Origin: Croceibacterium_A sp035555595
GTDB taxonomy: Bacteria > Pseudomonadota > Alphaproteobacteria > Sphingomonadales > Sphingomonadaceae
Direction: 5' to 3'
Assembly (NCBI GenBank): GCA_035555595.1
Contig: DATMGK010000044.1
Span: forward strand, 1-33,623
DNA length: 33,623 nt
How positions within the stretch are numbered: the stretch's first letter is position 1; each line of letters starts with the position of its first letter. Under the pieces are notes generated by a model, which saw nothing but the letters and a program-made list of their open reading frames with translations, had not been told where the DNA came from and ran no database searches. The position numbers were made by a program, and so were the translations under genes. Below are positions 22,960 to 31,831 of this stretch, one piece after another.

Positions 22960-24439
22960 TTTCAACCAAACCTTCCAGGCTTTCCGAAGCGGGCGCTTTC
23001 CGTCGACGCCGCGAGAACCGGCGTCTGCCGTTGCGCGGCTTTCCCTTGCGCTTGTCCGGCCCGATCACCGGCACCATAGCCAGCGGCCGCGCCCCGGTGA
23101 TCGCAGTAATGGAACGGGGATCGCGCACCGGACGCAGGAACATTTCCACCGCCAGCGCCATCGCGAAGCCAAGCCCCAACCCAGCGACGAGCCCCAGGGC
23201 CATGATCAGCGGACGGTTGGGGAAGCTGGGCGTATCAGGCACCACCGGGGGATCGACGACAAGGAGGCGCTCGCCAAGCTGTTCCGCATCCGCGCGGGCG
23301 CCCGCCCTTGCTGCGAGAAGGCGTTGCGAAATGGCCTGATACTGGGCGTTGAGCCCGCTCAACCGCTGCTGCAACTGATCGGCCTGCTGCTGGATGGCCG
23401 GCGCTCTTGAGCGTTCGGCGATCACTGACGCCACCATCGAGGAATCCCGCGATTTGGCGGCTCGCAGTTGGAGGAGCTGCTGATTGTTGAACGCGATCTG
23501 GGTGTCGATCGTTTCGGTCGGCAGCTTGGCGACGTTGTTCTTCGCCAGTTGCTCAGCCTCTGCCAGACGTCGGCGGGCAAGGACTACGTCGGGATGGCTG
23601 TCGCTGTACATGGCCCGCGCCGCAGCAAGCGCGGCCTCTGCGCCTACCACGGCGGGATCGCGCGTGTCAGCGGTTGCCAGAGCGTCACGCTGCGATCGAA
23701 GCGCGGAATTTTCCCGCTCCAGCGCGGCGATCTGCATGTCATAGCTGACGCTGCTGTCGGAAATCGGGGCGCTGGCAGAAGCTAGAACACCGCCGAACCG
23801 CGCGTTGAGGGCTGCAATCTGCCCTTCGGCATCCTGGATCTGCTGCTGAAGATCGGTCTGCTGTTCGGTCAGGAACTGAACCGTCTGCACCGCCTGTTCG
23901 GTGTTGGAGGTCGAGTTCACTTCGACCACGCGTTCCATCAGAGCCTGGGCTACGGCCTGCGCCTTGAACGGATCTTCGTAGGAAAACGACAGGCGGACCG
24001 AGATCGTCTTTTCGCCGTTGGCGCCCGCACCCAGATCAATGCTTTCCGGCGTCAGCGTGATCGCATCACGCATCGTCTCGATCACTTCAGAGAGGGGCTG
24101 GGACTGACGCTCGTTCGGGTAAAGCTGATTGCTCTCGATCATCGCGAGAAGCGCCGGACGGTTGATGATCTGCTGACGAATGGCCTCCAGCCGCCGGACC
24201 ATGACGTCGTTCGGCCCGCCGCCGATCACATCTTCCGGCAAGCTGGGGGACTGGACGATCATTACCGCAGAGGATTCATACTTTTGCGGCAGCAAAAACG
24301 CAGCGGCCGTCGCACCGACGATGCCGATCAGTGCGGGTATCACAATAAACCAGCGCCGCTGCCACAGGATCGAAGGCAGTTGCGAAACGAGAGCCCCTAT
24401 GCCCCCGCCAGCGCTTTCCTGATTATCGACCCTGCTCAC
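22952..24439 (-). CDS. Wzz/GumC-type chain-length determinant
   Basis: The 495-residue inner-membrane protein spans the periplasm. A first helix lies at about 30-51 (WFIVIPALIGIVGATAAAFLL), followed by a Wzz domain (KYESSAVMIVQSP). A long coiled-coil section runs at about 185-400, with many Gln, Ala and Glu residues. A second helix lies near residue 420-445 (PLIMALGLVAGLGLGFAMAL), and the short cytoplasmic end is very basic (RRRFSRRRRK). It is the membrane partner of the separate tyrosine kinase downstream, with which it overlaps by 8 bases. Its own start overlaps the outer-membrane barrel gene by 4 bases. Role: setting EPS chain length and linking polymerase to the export channel. Confidence 0.92.
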   Translation of the reverse strand: MSRVDNQESAGGGIGALVSQLPSILWQRRWFIVIPALIGIVGATAAAFLLPQKYESSAVMIVQSPSLPEDVIGGGPNDVMVRRLEAIRQQIINRPALLAMIESNQLYPNERQSQPLSEVIETMRDAITLTPESIDLGAGANGEKTISVRLSFSYEDPFKAQAVAQALMERVVEVNSTSNTEQAVQTVQFLTEQQTDLQQQIQDAEGQIAALNARFGGVLASASAPISDSSVSYDMQIAALERENSALRSQRDALATADTRDPAVVGAEAALAAARAMYSDSHPDVVLARRRLAEAEQLAKNNVAKLPTETIDTQIAFNNQQLLQLRAAKSRDSSMVASVIAERSRAPAIQQQADQLQQRLSGLNAQYQAISQRLLAARAGARADAEQLGERLLVVDPPVVPDTPSFPNRPLIMALGLVAGLGLGFAMALAVEMFLRPVRDPRSITAITGARPLAMVPVIGPDKRKGKPRNGRRRFSRRRRKAPASESLEGLVENG

Positions 24440-25674
24440 CCGGTCCTCCCGAATATGTAACGGATGCCCGCCCCGACCCTCGCACGCGCATCGTAGGAGG
24501 CGCCGGTACGACGAAGATCATCGACGGACGCATCGACGTAGCCGACAAGCCGCGGACTGAAACGACGTTCATAACCGCCCCTGACGCCAATGAGTGTGGT
24601 CGCTGGAATAAGCGACCCAATGGCGCCGTCATCGCTGTCACGTGAATAGGTCGCACCCAGCGTTATGCTGTCGTATTCCGACGCCCGATAGCTGTAGGCG
24701 AACGACACCATGTCGGACCTGCGGATACCCGCGTAACCCGTGGGCTGCGACTGGCGGCTATAATCCAGGCAGAAAGTCTCGCGCAGGTCGCGCCGACACA
24801 CGGACGCATTGCCCGAATAGCCGGTATTCGAACGTGCGGGCATCAGGCCGGCGGCCTTGGTCTCCGTTCTTTCCAGACCAGCAGCTCCCTGCAAGCTCCA
24901 CCCTTCAGCGATCTTCAGCGAGAAAGAGCCCATCAGCGACATACTCTCCCCGTCCGGAGAGGTAACGTCGTCGTAGTTAAAGGACCGATAATTTGCGATC
25001 AGGCCGACCGTAACATACTGGCTCAGCACGCGATCATAGCGGCCACTGGCGCCCAGCGTCTGATAGTCCGTCGCCCCTGCGTGCGACATGGTCATGTTCT
25101 GGTAGTTGCCGCTGATGCCAATCTGATCGCGCGGACTGATCACGTAATCGACGCCCGCACCGGCAGAAATCGTGGTTGTGCGGCCGCGCTGACCGATGAC
25201 CGTCACGTCATCAATCGGCAGCCCCGGCAATACCGGCGCGCCCGGTATCGCGCCCGGATCCACTCTGGACCAAAGCGCGCTGGCCGGGGAATCAAGCGAG
25301 GAAATGCCAGCATTGGCCGTCAGAGTTGCCCGCTCACTGGCGCGGTGACGGACCCGGCCGGAGACGCCATAGTCGTCCTCCAGACCGTACTTCTCGACAT
25401 AGGCCGAACCGCGCGCGAACGCTTCCAGATCGAACCGCGTCACCGAGGTGTCGTAGCTCAGCCGCGGGCGGATTTCCGCCGTGGCGGCAACGCTCGTCCC
25501 CTGATCCACCTGCTCGAAATAGGGATTGCGCGTCGCTTCGCCCCCGACGCTGACGACCACTTCCTTCACCACCGTCTGAGCGGTGGCTGCCGTCGGTGCC
25601 GCAGCGATGGTCAGCGCAAAGCCGGCGAGGGCAATGGCTGTCGCCTGCCCGCCCATTGGAATCTGCCGCCTCAT
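24436..25674 (-). CDS. Outer-membrane beta-barrel protein of the EPS operon
   Basis: The 412-residue protein has a signal peptide (cleavage after about residue 32, TAATA-Q) and then alternating polar/hydrophobic strands typical of a barrel, e.g. SAGAGVDYVISPRDQIGISG, QYVTVGLIANYRSF and YDSITLGATYSRD. It ends GAGIRYIFGRTG. Barrels of this sort occur in exosortase/EPS loci and are thought to help polysaccharide cross or attach to the outer membrane; no enzymatic motif is visible. Two cysteines (CRRDLRETFC) are unusual in a barrel and could form an extracellular-loop disulfide. It overlaps the genes on both sides by 4 bases, so it is a core member of the operon. Confidence 0.82.
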   Translation of the reverse strand: MRRQIPMGGQATAIALAGFALTIAAAPTAATAQTVVKEVVVSVGGEATRNPYFEQVDQGTSVAATAEIRPRLSYDTSVTRFDLEAFARGSAYVEKYGLEDDYGVSGRVRHRASERATLTANAGISSLDSPASALWSRVDPGAIPGAPVLPGLPIDDVTVIGQRGRTTTISAGAGVDYVISPRDQIGISGNYQNMTMSHAGATDYQTLGASGRYDRVLSQYVTVGLIANYRSFNYDDVTSPDGESMSLMGSFSLKIAEGWSLQGAAGLERTETKAAGLMPARSNTGYSGNASVCRRDLRETFCLDYSRQSQPTGYAGIRRSDMVSFAYSYRASEYDSITLGATYSRDSDDGAIGSLIPATTLIGVRGGYERRFSPRLVGYVDASVDDLRRTGASYDARARVGAGIRYIFGRTG

Positions 25675-26315
25675 GGCACGATAATGATATCGCCAGGCAT
25701 CACCTGAACGATATTCGCCCGTTCAACATCACGCATACCTGCCCCCCCTCGAAACAGATCGTCCAGTTTGACATTCATCGTCACCACCTGGTCACCGCGA
25801 TGCGTTATCACGAGAATCCTTCCGAGATTCGCAAATTCGGCCGGTCCTCCGGCCAGACTCAGCGCCTCAAGGACCGTCACATAGCGGCCAACGGTAAACG
25901 AACCAGGTGAACGAACCTTACCCAGAACAGAAAATTGCATTCCATCCGTGGATGTCACCGAAACGGTAACGGATGGAACCTCGCCCCGGTACTGGCTCTG
26001 CAGCCCGGCGCTGACCATTTCTTCCACCTGCTGGGGCAGGAAACCCGCCACCTTCAACTGGCCGACAAGCGGAAAGGCGATCGTACCGTCGGGCAGCACG
26101 CGCAGCGATTGCTGCAGGCGTTCCTCGCCCCAGACATAAATCTCCAGCTGATCGCCCGGATTGATGCGATAGGTGGACGCGGCGGGCGTCTGCGCCTGTG
26201 CTGCATCCGCAGGCTGTTCAGCTTCCTGCGCAAGCGCGACGCCGGGCGCCCCAAGCGCGAGGACAAACGCCAACAACATCCTGAAGGCTGAACGCAATGA
26301 AGGTCGTTGCGACAT
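25671..26315 (-). CDS. Wza-type polysaccharide export protein, short form
   Basis: The 214-residue periplasmic protein has a Sec signal ending ALAQ (about residue 30), then a Poly_export domain (YRINPGDQLEIYVWGEERL, VLPDGTIAFPLVGQLKVAG) and one SLBB-type domain (FSVLGKVRSPGSFTVGRYVTVLEALSLAGG). It lacks the lipobox and the C-terminal membrane helix of full-length Wza (about 380 residues), so on its own it probably cannot form the outer-membrane pore; the barrel protein encoded next may supply that. It is the first gene of the four-gene export operon, starting 12 bases after AAGGAG. A 65-base gap separates it from the divergent TPR gene. Confidence 0.92.
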   Translation of the reverse strand: MSQRPSLRSAFRMLLAFVLALGAPGVALAQEAEQPADAAQAQTPAASTYRINPGDQLEIYVWGEERLQQSLRVLPDGTIAFPLVGQLKVAGFLPQQVEEMVSAGLQSQYRGEVPSVTVSVTSTDGMQFSVLGKVRSPGSFTVGRYVTVLEALSLAGGPAEFANLGRILVITHRGDQVVTMNVKLDDLFRGGAGMRDVERANIVQVMPGDIIIVP

Positions 26316-26380
26316 ATCGGCGAGACGCTCCTTGATCGAAACGGTTTACTGTCGGGATCACGCGGGTAATTACCACGCCC

Positions 26381-27964
26381 ATGATCCTTCGCCAGTTCTT
26401 TGTAGGTATGCTGCCACGACAGCAAGCTTTCGCCGTGGGCTGTCTTGTTTCGGCACTTGCCCTGACAACGGGCGGTTGCGGCGACAACACTGTTAAGGCG
26501 CGGGAGGAGGCGCAGATCGCCGAAGCGCTCTTCAACCAGGGTGACATCGCGGGTGCGAAACAGGCCATGGCAAGAGCGCTGGCCCTTCGGGACGACCAAC
26601 TGGACATCCTGCTGCTTGATGCGCGGATAAAGTCGCAATCGGGTGACATGCGCGGGGCATATGAGGCATATCGCACTATTCTGGCTCTGGATCCCCGCCA
26701 GCCTGAGGCCTTGCTTGGCGTCGCCCAGATCGGCCTTGGCGCTGGCGAAACGGAACGATCGCGCGATGCCATCGAGACAATCCTGGCAATGGCCCCCGGC
26801 CAGCCCGACGCCCTGCTGCTGAAGGGGATTCATGCGCTCAACCGCAAGGATTATACCGAAGCGATGGAAATGGCGGACCAGCTTCTGGCCGGAGACGAGA
26901 ACGATCGGAGAGGTATCGTTCTGAAAGCCCGCGTCCTGGCGCTCACCGGCCGCCGTGACGAAGCGCTGGCTATGCTGCGACATACGGCCGATACGATCGG
27001 CAATGACGAAATGATCGCGATCGCCCTGCTCGAAAACGCGCGTGACGAAGGCAATCTGGAAGTCATGCTGGACCAGTTCAGCCTCATCCGGCAGTCCCGC
27101 CAGCAAAGCGTCGACCTGGCCATCGATGAAACCAACGTACGTTACAAGGGCGGCGACAAGGATGGCGCACGCGCCGCTGGCTTTGCGATTTTGGACCGGT
27201 TCGGCAACGATTCCAGTTCCATGCAGCGACTGCGAAATCTGTGGCGCGAATACGATCCCGATCCGCTGACCACCCAGCAACGGGCCGAACTGGCGCAGAA
27301 TGGCGCGCTGAATGCGCAGCTGACGGCTGCGCGCCACTATCTCGCCCAGGGCAAGCCGGATGCGGCGCTGGCGATCATCGAAAACGCGCGCGATGTGCGC
27401 GCTCTTGGCTTGCGGGCGCGGATAGCGGTCGCCGCCGATGCCCCGCGTTCCATCGAAATGGTCGCGGGAATCCTGGGGCAGGACACGACCAATTGCGATG
27501 CGCTGGCCGCCGCCGCCGAATGGAATCTGGCACGGAACAAGCCGAATGACGCGATCGACCCGGCGCAGAAATCCGCCACCACCTGCCGCGACAGCAGCGA
27601 CGGGTATCTTCTGCTGGCGCGCGCTTATGACGAATTGAAGCGCCCGGCTGGTGCGGAAAGAGTCTATCGCGAAGGGGTTGCCGCCCACCCGAACGATTAT
27701 GCGATAACCGCCGCCTATGCCGCGTGGCTGCTACGCGCGGGACGGCCGGACGCGGCGGAAGCCATTGTCGACCGCCTGACCAACCGGACCCCTCAGCGGC
27801 TCAGTTCATGGGCGCTGCTGGAAAAGACCTGCACCACCATCGGTGACAAGGCTTGCGTAACGGCCGCGCGCGAAGGCGCACAGACCGCACGGAAAGATTT
27901 TCGTATCGATCTCGCCCCCGGCGAGCGGGCGAGCAACCCGCTGCTGGGCCAGCAATGGCGCTGA
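26381..27964 (+). CDS. TPR-repeat lipoprotein of the EPS/exosortase locus
   Basis: The 527-residue protein has a lipoprotein signal (GCLVSALALTTGGC, C33) and then a nearly continuous array of TPR-like helix pairs. Examples are AEALFNQGDIAGAKQAMARAL (about 47-67), AYEAYRTILALDPRQPEALLG, and later YLLLARAYDELKRPAGAERVYREG. The layout matches the PrsT-type TPR proteins that accompany PEP-CTERM/exosortase systems, probably a scaffold in the periplasm for EPS assembly. It is divergent from the export operon with 65 bases between, so both may share regulation. An earlier or later start cannot be excluded, but ATG 26381 gives a full signal. It converges on the barrel-like gene at 28007. Confidence 0.85.
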   Translation: MILRQFFVGMLPRQQAFAVGCLVSALALTTGGCGDNTVKAREEAQIAEALFNQGDIAGAKQAMARALALRDDQLDILLLDARIKSQSGDMRGAYEAYRTILALDPRQPEALLGVAQIGLGAGETERSRDAIETILAMAPGQPDALLLKGIHALNRKDYTEAMEMADQLLAGDENDRRGIVLKARVLALTGRRDEALAMLRHTADTIGNDEMIAIALLENARDEGNLEVMLDQFSLIRQSRQQSVDLAIDETNVRYKGGDKDGARAAGFAILDRFGNDSSSMQRLRNLWREYDPDPLTTQQRAELAQNGALNAQLTAARHYLAQGKPDAALAIIENARDVRALGLRARIAVAADAPRSIEMVAGILGQDTTNCDALAAAAEWNLARNKPNDAIDPAQKSATTCRDSSDGYLLLARAYDELKRPAGAERVYREGVAAHPNDYAITAAYAAWLLRAGRPDAAEAIVDRLTNRTPQRLSSWALLEKTCTTIGDKACVTAAREGAQTARKDFRIDLAPGERASNPLLGQQWR

Positions 27965-28006
27965 GGGGCTGACGCGCCTGAAGCGCGCCCTCCCCCTTCT
28001 GCCGCC

Positions 28007-28885
28007 TCAGGCGGTGACCGCCTTCGCCGCGTCGTATTCGCGGATCAGCGCCACCGTGTTTTCGATGTTGGCGCGGCTGGAAGCCCCGAAAAGAATTGAT
28101 TCCACGTAGGGTTCGTTGACCACCCATTCGATGGCTTCCCGCGCGGGAATGCCGCCGGATGCCAGCACGGACATGGCGATAACGCGTGCGGGATATTTCT
28201 CTGTGGCGCGACGATAGCCATCGATCCCGCCACTCATGCGGAATGCGATCTTGTTCACGTTCGCGCAGACGACCGGATTGTCCAGCCCGGCATCTTTCAG
28301 CACCGGCAGCAGCTTGGGCAGGTTCATCGTGATGAAGCCCGCCTCAGCATCGTACTTTTCACGCACATGATCGGAAAAAACGCGGAACGCACTGCCGACC
28401 CCGAGCCCCAGGATCAGGTCGGTGACGACGTTCTGGAGGAAAATCACCGGCGTCCGCAAACCCCGGAACATCTTCATTTCCGCATCGACCAGCAAGGTCA
28501 TCAGGGATTCGATGTCGCGCCCCAGCACCGCCTTCGATCCGCGCAGCACCGAATCCACCAACCCTTCCTTGGGCAGGAACTTACGCATGGCGTCGAAGTA
28601 ACCAAGCTCCGTCACAGCATTCGCGTATTTGTGCGCGTAGGGCATGCCGGGATAGAACGTGAAACCGTCCCACTTCGCGGGATCGGCGCGGACCTGATCC
28701 GCAATCTGTTCGATCTTGTCGTGCGTGGTGCACATGAAGCCGCCCGCGCCGGCCTGCAACGCAGCCTGCAACACTTCCACAATCGCGCTTACATCCTGGA
28801 AACGCATGGCCTGCTGCCGCGCCTTTTCCTCCGACATATGATTGACGCCGAAGAACTGGTTATCGCCGAAAAGAATGCGTTCCAT
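28007..28885 (-). CDS. Unassigned barrel-like protein of the EPS locus
   Basis: I do not recognise a characterised family for this 292-residue cytoplasmic protein. It begins ERILFGDNQFFGVNHMSEEKA and contains AGAGGFMCTTHDKIEQIAD, TPVIFLQNVVTDLILGLG, GFITMNLPKLLP, NPVVCANVNKIAFRMSGG, VIAMSVLASGGIPAREAIEW and ends SILFGASSRANIENTVALI. Alternating strand-helix blocks and the last motif recall TIM-barrel enzymes of the aldo/keto reductase kind, but the usual catalytic tetrad is not obvious. The gene begins 3 bases after the GT26 stop, which itself overlaps the oxidoreductase, so the three are co-expressed. A sugar-modifying role is a guess from context only. ATG 28885 is the only sensible start. 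Confidence 0.85.
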   Translation of the reverse strand: MERILFGDNQFFGVNHMSEEKARQQAMRFQDVSAIVEVLQAALQAGAGGFMCTTHDKIEQIADQVRADPAKWDGFTFYPGMPYAHKYANAVTELGYFDAMRKFLPKEGLVDSVLRGSKAVLGRDIESLMTLLVDAEMKMFRGLRTPVIFLQNVVTDLILGLGVGSAFRVFSDHVREKYDAEAGFITMNLPKLLPVLKDAGLDNPVVCANVNKIAFRMSGGIDGYRRATEKYPARVIAMSVLASGGIPAREAIEWVVNEPYVESILFGASSRANIENTVALIREYDAAKAVTA

Positions 28886-28888
28886 GGA

Positions 28889-29752
28889 TTATCTCGTTCC
28901 GTTCGATGTCCGGGCCTGCCGACTTCCCGGCATGGCCGCGCCACTCGTGTCATTCGCCGGAGAGCGAAACGGCGGCAGCTTGTAGAGGTTCAGCCGGTCA
29001 AGCAGGACCAGCCAGAAGAATTCCATCGTGCGAGCGTACCGCCGCCAGTAACGGCGCGGTTCCGTGACCATGCGATAGACCCATTCCAGGCCGTTGCGGT
29101 TCATCCACGCAGGCGCGCGCTTTACCGCTTCCGCCTCGTAATCGATCACCGCCCCCACGCCCATGTAGACCTTCACGCCCGGCATCCGGTGGCGGTTGCG
29201 ATGCATCCACACTTCCTGCTTGGGAGCGCCAAGGCCGATGATAAGACATGTTGCGCCCGATGCGTTGATCATGTCGATCACGGCGCTGGTTTCATCTTCG
29301 TCGTTCACAAAATTGAACGACGGACCATGTGCCCCCACCACGATGTCGCGGCCGACAATGCGGTTCACCCGTTCCAGCGCCTGCTGCGCGACGCCGGGTC
29401 GCGCGCCGAGAAAGAATATCCGCACATCGGGATTACTCGCGTGGTGCCGGTAATAGGCAGGAACGATGTCGGAACCCGATGTCTTGCAGGTGATACCCCG
29501 CCCGATCAGACCCAGCGCCCAGTAAACGTACTTACTGTCGGAAGAGACCATGACCGCGTCTGCATAGGCGGCGGCAAAATCCGGATTACGCTGGAGGTGA
29601 TAGAGATGATCCGGGTTGAGTGTGAACAGCATCCCTTCGTCGAGCCGTTCGACGATCTGCGGGATCGTCAGGTTATCGACCCAGGCGTTGAGCAACCTGG
29701 AGCGCGACCACGGCGCATAGCCGCTTCGCTCTGCCGGAACCACGTTTTCCAT
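28889..29752 (-). CDS. WecG/TagA/CpsF family glycosyltransferase (GT26)
   Basis: The 287-residue enzyme should transfer a sugar, often ManNAc-type or glucuronate-type, to a lipid-linked intermediate at the cytoplasmic face of the membrane. Family blocks are FTLNPDHLYHLQRN (about 43-56), SDSKYVYWAL, GSDIVPAYY, VRIFFLGARPGVA, IIGLGAPKQEVWM, GVGAVIDYEAEAVKRAP and NGLEWVYRMVTEPRRYWRRY. The C-terminal basic tail associates GT26 enzymes with the membrane. The final 30 residues are low-complexity. Its ATG overlaps the stop of the oxidoreductase by one base (TGATG). The sugar cannot be named from sequence. Confidence 0.94.
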   Translation of the reverse strand: MENVVPAERSGYAPWSRSRLLNAWVDNLTIPQIVERLDEGMLFTLNPDHLYHLQRNPDFAAAYADAVMVSSDSKYVYWALGLIGRGITCKTSGSDIVPAYYRHHASNPDVRIFFLGARPGVAQQALERVNRIVGRDIVVGAHGPSFNFVNDEDETSAVIDMINASGATCLIIGLGAPKQEVWMHRNRHRMPGVKVYMGVGAVIDYEAEAVKRAPAWMNRNGLEWVYRMVTEPRRYWRRYARTMEFFWLVLLDRLNLYKLPPFRSPANDTSGAAMPGSRQARTSNGTR

Positions 29753-30852
29753 CAGCGACCCAGCACACGGCCAAGGAGCCCACCGCTGCGGCGCGAAGGC
29801 TGCGCCGTGGCGATCGTCCCCGCGCTGCCATCTCCGCCAGCGGCAGCCGTGCGGATCATCTCGATGGTCGCATCGGTCTGCGCCGAGGCGATGAACCCGT
29901 TCTCACGCCTGGCCGACGGGTCCAGAATGGAGCGGCCGAAAGCTTCGAGCTGGGCGCTGTATTCCTCGCCACGCAGATAGAAGCTCACAGGCGGCTGAAG
30001 GTCGGTGATGTAATTCACTTTCCAGCCTTCGCGGTATCCATCAGGGATCGGTGCGCTGCCGGTCAGGAACACCTGTATTTCCTGCCGGTCGGCATAGATC
30101 TTGCCGCCTTCACCCCAGACGGAAACCCGCGTGGTCATCTTGCGCACGGACGGATCGGACCAGTTCACCGAAAGCTGGCCGGTAACGCCGCCGTCGAAGC
30201 CGAGCGTGGCGTAAACCTCGTCATCCACCTCTGCGGAGAAGCCGCTTTTCAGCAGAGCCCCGCTGCACGCCTCCGGCCGGCCGAAATACCAGTTGAGCAG
30301 GTTCAACGGGTGAGCGGCGTAGTCATAGAGGCAGCCGCCGCCCTGACCCGATTTGCCGCGCCATGTCGGCTTGGTGGGTCGCAGCACGACGGGGCCGTAA
30401 GCCTCTGCCTGCACATGCGTGACCCGGCCCAGCGCGCCGGCTGCCAGCAGGCGGCCCACTTCGCCAAAGGTGCCGATAAACCGGTTATGATAACCTACCT
30501 GAGTGACCAGCCCGTTCGCCTCTGCCAGTTCGGCCAGCCCTTCGCTTTCCGCCGCCGAGAGCGTCAGGGGCTTTTCACAGAAGACATGCAGCCCCCGTTC
30601 CAGCGCCTTGCGCACCATCGGTTCATGCGCGATCGTGGGCGTGGCAATAACAACCGCCTGAAGATCGGGCTGCGCCAGCAGATCGTCATAGTCCGCAACG
30701 TAGCTGAGGCCGGTATATTTGCCGAGCACGCCGCCCACCAACGCGGAACTGTCGCAGATCGCCGTGACCCGGAAATCATCTAGCGCATTCAGAATAGAGA
30801 GATGCGAGAGGCCCATCTTGCCGAGCCCGACCACCGCTGCATTGATCGCCAA
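29752..30852 (-). CDS. Gfo/Idh/MocA family oxidoreductase
   Basis: This 366-residue NAD(P)-dependent enzyme probably oxidises or reduces a nucleotide sugar. The N-terminal Rossmann fold shows AAVVGLGKMGLSHL, then VVIATPTIAHEPMV and the signature HVFCEKPLTLS. The C-terminal half is the alpha/beta dimer domain (GGCLYDYAAHPLNLLNWYFG, VNWSDPSVRKMTTRVSVWGE). The frame is open to 30915, but those residues are basic and unlike the family. I start at TTG 30852 (LAINAAVVGLGK), with AGAGGG about ten bases before it. The TGA overlaps the GT26 start, so the enzyme may make the sugar donor for that transferase. The C-terminus has a short Arg/Gly-rich tail. Confidence 0.92.
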   Translation of the reverse strand: MAINAAVVGLGKMGLSHLSILNALDDFRVTAICDSSALVGGVLGKYTGLSYVADYDDLLAQPDLQAVVIATPTIAHEPMVRKALERGLHVFCEKPLTLSAAESEGLAELAEANGLVTQVGYHNRFIGTFGEVGRLLAAGALGRVTHVQAEAYGPVVLRPTKPTWRGKSGQGGGCLYDYAAHPLNLLNWYFGRPEACSGALLKSGFSAEVDDEVYATLGFDGGVTGQLSVNWSDPSVRKMTTRVSVWGEGGKIYADRQEIQVFLTGSAPIPDGYREGWKVNYITDLQPPVSFYLRGEEYSAQLEAFGRSILDPSARRENGFIASAQTDATIEMIRTAAAGGDGSAGTIATAQPSRRSGGLLGRVLGR

Positions 30853-31120
30853 AATCCCAATCCCTCTGATATTCAATCGCAAAGCGCGTTGGCCGCGCCA
30901 CAGCGACCCTGTCAAGCACGCCTAGAGCGAAGGCTTTTCATTTCGATTAAGCTTTCGCATGTTCAACCTGGGATCGAGCGCTCGTCCCGAAACGAGACCG
31001 GGAAGTGCATCAGATGGACTTGATTGACCCGTCGTGCCATTTCCTTTTGGTACGTGGGGTGGGGGAAGTATCGATGCTATCACGCTCTGAATTGCGTCGC
31101 GGGCCGCGAGGATCTGCATC

Positions 31121-31831
31121 GTGACAGCTTTTACCCCTTACGATCGCATCGAGATCATCAACCTTCCACACCGGAAAGACCGGCGCAGGGAAATGATGGC
31201 CCAGCTTCGAAAGGTTGGGCTGGAAAACGACCCTCGTGTGCAATTCTTTCCAGCAATCTCCCCTCAGGAAACCGGGATATTTTCGCGGCGTGGCTATCTG
31301 GGATCCTTCCTCAGCCACCTGGAATTGCTGAAGAAAGCGGCGACATCAGGCAAATCGATCCTGATCCTGGAAGACGATTGCGACTTTATCGTACCCGATG
31401 CACTGGAATACCGGATGCCAGAGGGCGTGGACGTATTTTATGGCGGTTACCTGATAGCCAGCAACCCGGATGACCCTGCTGACAGCGACATCATCGGCGC
31501 GCACTTCATGGGCTTTTCCGCGCGTGCCGCGAAAGCTGCGGCGGAATACCTGACGGCATTTCTGGAACCTGATTTCCCGCCGGATCCGCGCGCCGCAGCG
31601 ATGCCGGACTACAACCATGCGATACGACCGCCGATTGACGGAGCCTATGTATGGTTTCGCCGCGCCCATCCTGAACTGATAACGGTCTTTGCAATGCTGA
31701 GCGATCAGCGCGCCTCGCGCACGGACATCGGGGATCAGCGTTGGTTCGATATGGTGCCCGGACTGCGCGGATTGGCGGGTGTGGCCCGTTCCGCAAAACG
31801 CAAGCTTAGTGGGGGTGGTTCGCCTCAATGA
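31121..31831 (+). CDS. Family 25 glycosyltransferase
   Basis: The 236-residue protein has the GT25 signatures seen in LPS galactosyltransferases: IIINLPHRKDRR-type start (about 11-22), GYLGSFLSHLELLKKA (about 58-73), the metal-binding ILILEDDCDF (about 80-89), and PIDGAYVWFRRAHPEL. It probably adds a sugar to LPS or EPS in the cytoplasm. The GTG at 31121 is used, ten bases after GAGG. The first codons (TAFTPYDRIEI) lead straight into the motif, so no longer start is needed. Upstream is a 268-base divergent gap to the oxidoreductase in which no clear promoter stands out. Its last 26 bases overlap the end of the DUF1996 gene on the other strand. Confidence 0.9.
   Translation: MTAFTPYDRIEIINLPHRKDRRREMMAQLRKVGLENDPRVQFFPAISPQETGIFSRRGYLGSFLSHLELLKKAATSGKSILILEDDCDFIVPDALEYRMPEGVDVFYGGYLIASNPDDPADSDIIGAHFMGFSARAAKAAAEYLTAFLEPDFPPDPRAAAMPDYNHAIRPPIDGAYVWFRRAHPELITVFAMLSDQRASRTDIGDQRWFDMVPGLRGLAGVARSAKRKLSGGGSPQ

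Noticed and set aside
27970..27990. Short GC hairpin (CGCGC/GCGCG) after the TPR gene as a terminator
   Set aside because: Only five base pairs and no T run follow.
26054..29980. Long antisense frames opposite the TPR gene (544 codons) and the barrel-like/GT26 genes (537 codons)
   Set aside because: The opposite strands carry coherent lipoprotein and glycosyltransferase genes; these frames are GC-driven shadows.
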